Source of the DNA: Acidobacteriota bacterium | Lineage (GTDB): Bacteria > Acidobacteriota > Thermoanaerobaculia > Multivoradales > JAHEKO01 | Length of the DNA stretch: 7,994 bases | Assembly (NCBI GenBank): GCA_030610025.1 | Contig: JAUWSP010000110.1 | Span: 1-7,994, forward strand | Reading direction: 5' to 3' | Part shown: positions 6,383 through 7,994 of the stretch, one piece after another | How positions within the stretch are numbered: position 1 is the first letter of the stretch | How the letters are laid out: every line of letters begins with the position of its first letter | The notes under the pieces: model-generated | The model's input: the letters and a program-made list of their open reading frames with translations, nothing else | Told to the model about the DNA's origin: nothing | The model's database searches: none | Position numbers and translations under genes: made by a program

Positions 6383-7160
6383 CTCGTTGTGCCAGCTGTT
6401 GCCAGAGTTGCCAGAGTACAACGCTGACCGCCACGGTTACATTGAGCGACTCGACCGGCTCCGCGATCGGTATGGTCAGCAGGGCGTCGGCCTGCTCGAG
6501 GATGGAATCGGGTAGCCCACCGCCTTCGGAGCCGACGAAGAGGAGCAAAGGGAGGCTGGAGCGGAACTCCTCTAGCGGGGTGCCACCCCTCGGAACCAGG
6601 GCCACAGAGGTTGGCTCCACGGGTAGCGCAAGGGTAGCGAGCTCGGCCGGCTCCACGCCCACGGCGACGGGCTGACGCAGCAGGCTTCCGGCGGACGCCC
6701 GAAGCGCCCTCGGATGGTTGGGATGAACGGAGTTGGGTGACAGCAGCAGGGCGCTCACTCCGAAGGCCTCGGCGGTTCTGGCCAGGGCACCGAGGTTGCC
6801 TGGGTCCTGGAGTTGGTGGCCATAGAGGTAGACGCCGGTCTCCGGCAGCGTCGGCAACGCCCCGAGGCCCGAGCGGGAAAGATGGACAACGGCGAGGATA
6901 CCTTTCGGCGAGTCAGCGTCACAGAGATCCTCGAGGATCTGCTCGTCGACCGTGCTGACGGGGGTGGCGAGGTCTGGGAGGAGTTTTCGGGCCTCGGCAG
7001 AGGCGAGAAAGGTAGACGTCGCAAGGACAAGCTCGAGCTCTAATCCACTCGCGATCGCCTCTTGAACGAGGTGCGGACCTTCGAGGACCGCGCGGTCGCC
7101 TTTACAGCGCAAAAAGCGCCGAATATCCTTGACCTTCTGATTCTTCGAGCTGACAATCAT
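6360..7160 (-). CDS. SpoU/TrmH-family RNA 2'-O-methyltransferase
   Basis: This encodes an S-adenosylmethionine-dependent ribose methylase of the trefoil-knot SPOUT class, acting on rRNA or tRNA in the cytoplasm. Of 266 residues, about 20-95 form the SpoU substrate-binding domain (RAVLEGPHLVQEA, then SPKGILAVV). The catalytic domain shows motif 1 QDPGNLGALARTAEAFG (118-134, with Asn122 and Arg128), VHPNHPRALRASAGSLLRQP (145-164), motif 2 LFVGSEGGGLP (207-217) and motif 3 IPIAEPVESLNVTVAVSV (230-247). The exact target is not readable from sequence: 23S rRNA 2'-O-methylation (RlmB-like or TsnR-like) is more likely than tRNA G18. The ATG at 7160 is chosen because MIVSSKNQKVKDIRRF is a typical family start; a TTG at 7238 would add 26 residues without homology. 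The Shine-Dalgarno match is weak. The 3' end overlaps etfA, and the start codon overlaps that of the next gene. Confidence 0.93.
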   Translation of the reverse strand: MIVSSKNQKVKDIRRFLRCKGDRAVLEGPHLVQEAIASGLELELVLATSTFLASAEARKLLPDLATPVSTVDEQILEDLCDADSPKGILAVVHLSRSGLGALPTLPETGVYLYGHQLQDPGNLGALARTAEAFGVSALLLSPNSVHPNHPRALRASAGSLLRQPVAVGVEPAELATLALPVEPTSVALVPRGGTPLEEFRSSLPLLLFVGSEGGGLPDSILEQADALLTIPIAEPVESLNVTVAVSVVLWQLWQQLAQRASPLKPP

Positions 7161-7761
7161 GGAAAGAGATCTCAGGGCCTTCTGGCGTCGCTTCCAAGAT
7201 GGAATCGAGGTAGCGGTCGCAAGCTCCGCAGCAGACAAGCTGCTGGGAGTGCGTGACGGCTTCGTTCGCTACTTCCATCAGGGACTCGGTCGTCGTCAGC
7301 TCCCCATAGCGGTGGTGCCTCAACAGATCGGCGAGCCGATGCTGGGTCTTCCGCTGAGTGACGAAGAGACCATCGAGCTCGCCAGAAGCCGAGCGGCCAA
7401 TCTGAGAGAGACCTTCGGTGCTGCGTATCATTTCTACGTGGCTGCGGAAGGCGGCCTACATTCCATCGAGATCCAAAACCGGGTTCACTATTTTGTTCGC
7501 GCATGGTCGGTGGTGCTCGGGCTAGCCGGTGAGTCCTGGGGAGCCAGCGGCTCGGTGGAGATACCCCAACGTCTCATCGAAGGCCTGGACGATCAGCAGG
7601 TACCCTTCGCGATTCCCGGCACGAGGCGCAAAGGTGGGATGACAGCCTCGTTGACCGGTGGCCTCGAGACCCGCCGCGCCGCGGTGGGCACCGCAACCTT
7701 CAACGCCGTCTCCTCGGTGCTCTACGGAATTATCGAGAGTCATCCGCTGCGTCGCCAGTAG
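7159..7761 (+). CDS. DUF84 family (YjjX-like) non-canonical NTPase
   Basis: This encodes a probable housecleaning phosphatase that removes inosine or xanthosine triphosphate, 200 residues long against about 170-185 for the family. After a 15-residue lead comes IEVAVASSAADKLLGVRDGF (16-35), matching the family's opening strand and VGSxNxxK loop in degenerate form. Next are LPLSDEETIELARSRAANLR (64-83), YHFYVAAEGGLHSI (90-103) with the family's EGG motif, an AWSVVL strand, GSVEIP, and GGMTASLTGGLETRRAA (159-175), which resembles the closing active-site loop. The ATG at 7159 is the only good start: an in-frame TGA lies at 7138 and only a CTG at 7150 comes between. No clear Shine-Dalgarno sequence precedes it. 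The nucleotide-sanitising function is known for characterised YjjX relatives and inferred here; the deviation of the first motif (ASSAADK) leaves specificity open. Confidence 0.82.
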   Translation: MERDLRAFWRRFQDGIEVAVASSAADKLLGVRDGFVRYFHQGLGRRQLPIAVVPQQIGEPMLGLPLSDEETIELARSRAANLRETFGAAYHFYVAAEGGLHSIEIQNRVHYFVRAWSVVLGLAGESWGASGSVEIPQRLIEGLDDQQVPFAIPGTRRKGGMTASLTGGLETRRAAVGTATFNAVSSVLYGIIESHPLRRQ

Positions 7762-7994
7762 GAAGCTCCTCGTCTTCCAGATCGGCTGGCGTGTCCCAGC
7801 TCTTGCCGAATTTGAGAACGTCGTGTTTCAGTAGGTCGAACTCCTTCTGGCGGGGTCCGGGCTTCGCATCGCGAAACACCGTATCGCAGCGATAGCAGAC
7901 GACCGCCTCTCGAAGACGATAGTACAGAGCAAGGTCTACGAGGGAAAGGACCACCAGAGACAGACCGTAGGTCCAGGGCACGAGGACTGCGCCG
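7730..7994 (-). CDS. Uncharacterised membrane protein with CxxC pair (5' end off window)
   Basis: The frame is open to the right edge, so only the last 87 residues are visible. A GTG at 7981 could be a start, but hydrophobic residues encoded upstream of it (GAVL) join smoothly to the membrane segment, so the gene more likely begins outside the window. The visible part has a transmembrane helix (VPWTYGLSLVVLSLVDLALY and its upstream residues), a basic boundary RLRE, then VVCYRCDTVFRD with a CxxC pair, a segment FDLLKHDVLKFGKSW, and an acidic tail rich in Asp and Glu. A CxxC right after a helix suggests half of a zinc ribbon or a redox pair, possibly completed by another CxxC in the missing N-terminal part. 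I cannot assign a function. The end overlaps the DUF84 gene by 32 bp on the opposite strand. Confidence 0.7.
   Translation of the reverse strand, partial: GAVLVPWTYGLSLVVLSLVDLALYYRLREAVVCYRCDTVFRDAKPGPRQKEFDLLKHDVLKFGKSWDTPADLEDEELPTGDAADDSR

Noticed and set aside
6400..6417. Tandem repeat of TTGCCAGAG near the end of the methyltransferase gene
   Set aside because: It encodes the Trp/Gln/Leu-rich C-terminal helix (WQLWQQL) in the minus-strand gene; two copies of nine bases in coding sequence need no other explanation.
7107..7119. GCGC-AAAAA-GCGC hairpin before the DUF84 gene
   Set aside because: It has only a 4-bp stem, lies inside the methyltransferase coding region and has no T run in a useful position.
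7129..7157. Good-looking promoter TTGACC-N17-GACAAT just before the DUF84 gene
   Set aside because: It would start transcription near 7164, after the ATG at 7159, and the -10 box lacks the important first T. It cannot serve the assigned start, and later starts would cut away the family's first motif.
7161..7238. TTG start at 7238 extending the RNA methyltransferase by 26 residues
   Set aside because: The extra residues have no likeness to the SpoU family, whose members start with a segment like MIVSSKNQKVKDI. Homologue alignment would settle it.
1..7994. CRISPR arrays, tRNA or rRNA genes, insertion sequences, att sites, toxin-antitoxin or defence genes
   Set aside because: No spaced direct repeats, cloverleaf features, terminal inverted repeats, transposase or integrase motifs were seen; almost all bases are accounted for by housekeeping genes.

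Overview
The window carries two housekeeping gene blocks, one on each side of a 266-bp divergent spacer at 4336-4601, followed by a tightly packed run of housecleaning and unknown genes. The organism looks like a high-GC, diderm (outer-membrane) bacterium: it has a complete set of Tol-Pal genes with two lipoproteins carrying lipoboxes. The Pal C-terminus with a Cys pair followed by WWRNRRAHF, the short proline-rich TonB-like TolA and the etfBA pair recall Acidobacteriota or the former Deltaproteobacteria. That placement is an inference from protein style and has not been tested by any search.

Left block (1-4335, all on the minus strand, read right to left): tolQ, tolR, a TonB/TolA-type energy transducer, tolB, pal and the start of a cpoB/ybgF-like coiled-coil lipoprotein that runs off the left edge. 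This is the classical Tol-Pal order. TolQ and TolR form the inner-membrane proton-driven motor, and the TolA-like protein carries force across the periplasm. TolB and Pal link this to the outer membrane and peptidoglycan, and CpoB-type proteins work with them at division. Gaps are short (8-21 bp) except for 122 bp between tolB and pal, where a weak internal promoter can be proposed.

Right block (4602-6382, plus strand): etfB and etfA, translationally coupled through TAATG, encoding the two subunits of an electron transfer flavoprotein. No partner dehydrogenase or ETF-quinone oxidoreductase gene lies in the window.

Far right (6360-7994): a SpoU/TrmH-family RNA 2'-O-methyltransferase (minus), a DUF84-type (YjjX-like) non-canonical NTPase (plus), and the 3' part of an uncharacterised membrane protein with a CxxC pair (minus). 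From 4602 to the right edge there is no intergenic DNA. The two convergent junctions overlap by 23 and 32 bp, and the divergent pair shares the two central bases of a single CATG as both start codons.

I saw no tRNA, rRNA, mobile element, CRISPR array or clear intrinsic terminator. I do not see evidence of an undescribed multi-gene system. The most unusual points are the shared start codon with back-to-back overlaps and the unassigned CxxC membrane protein at the right edge.
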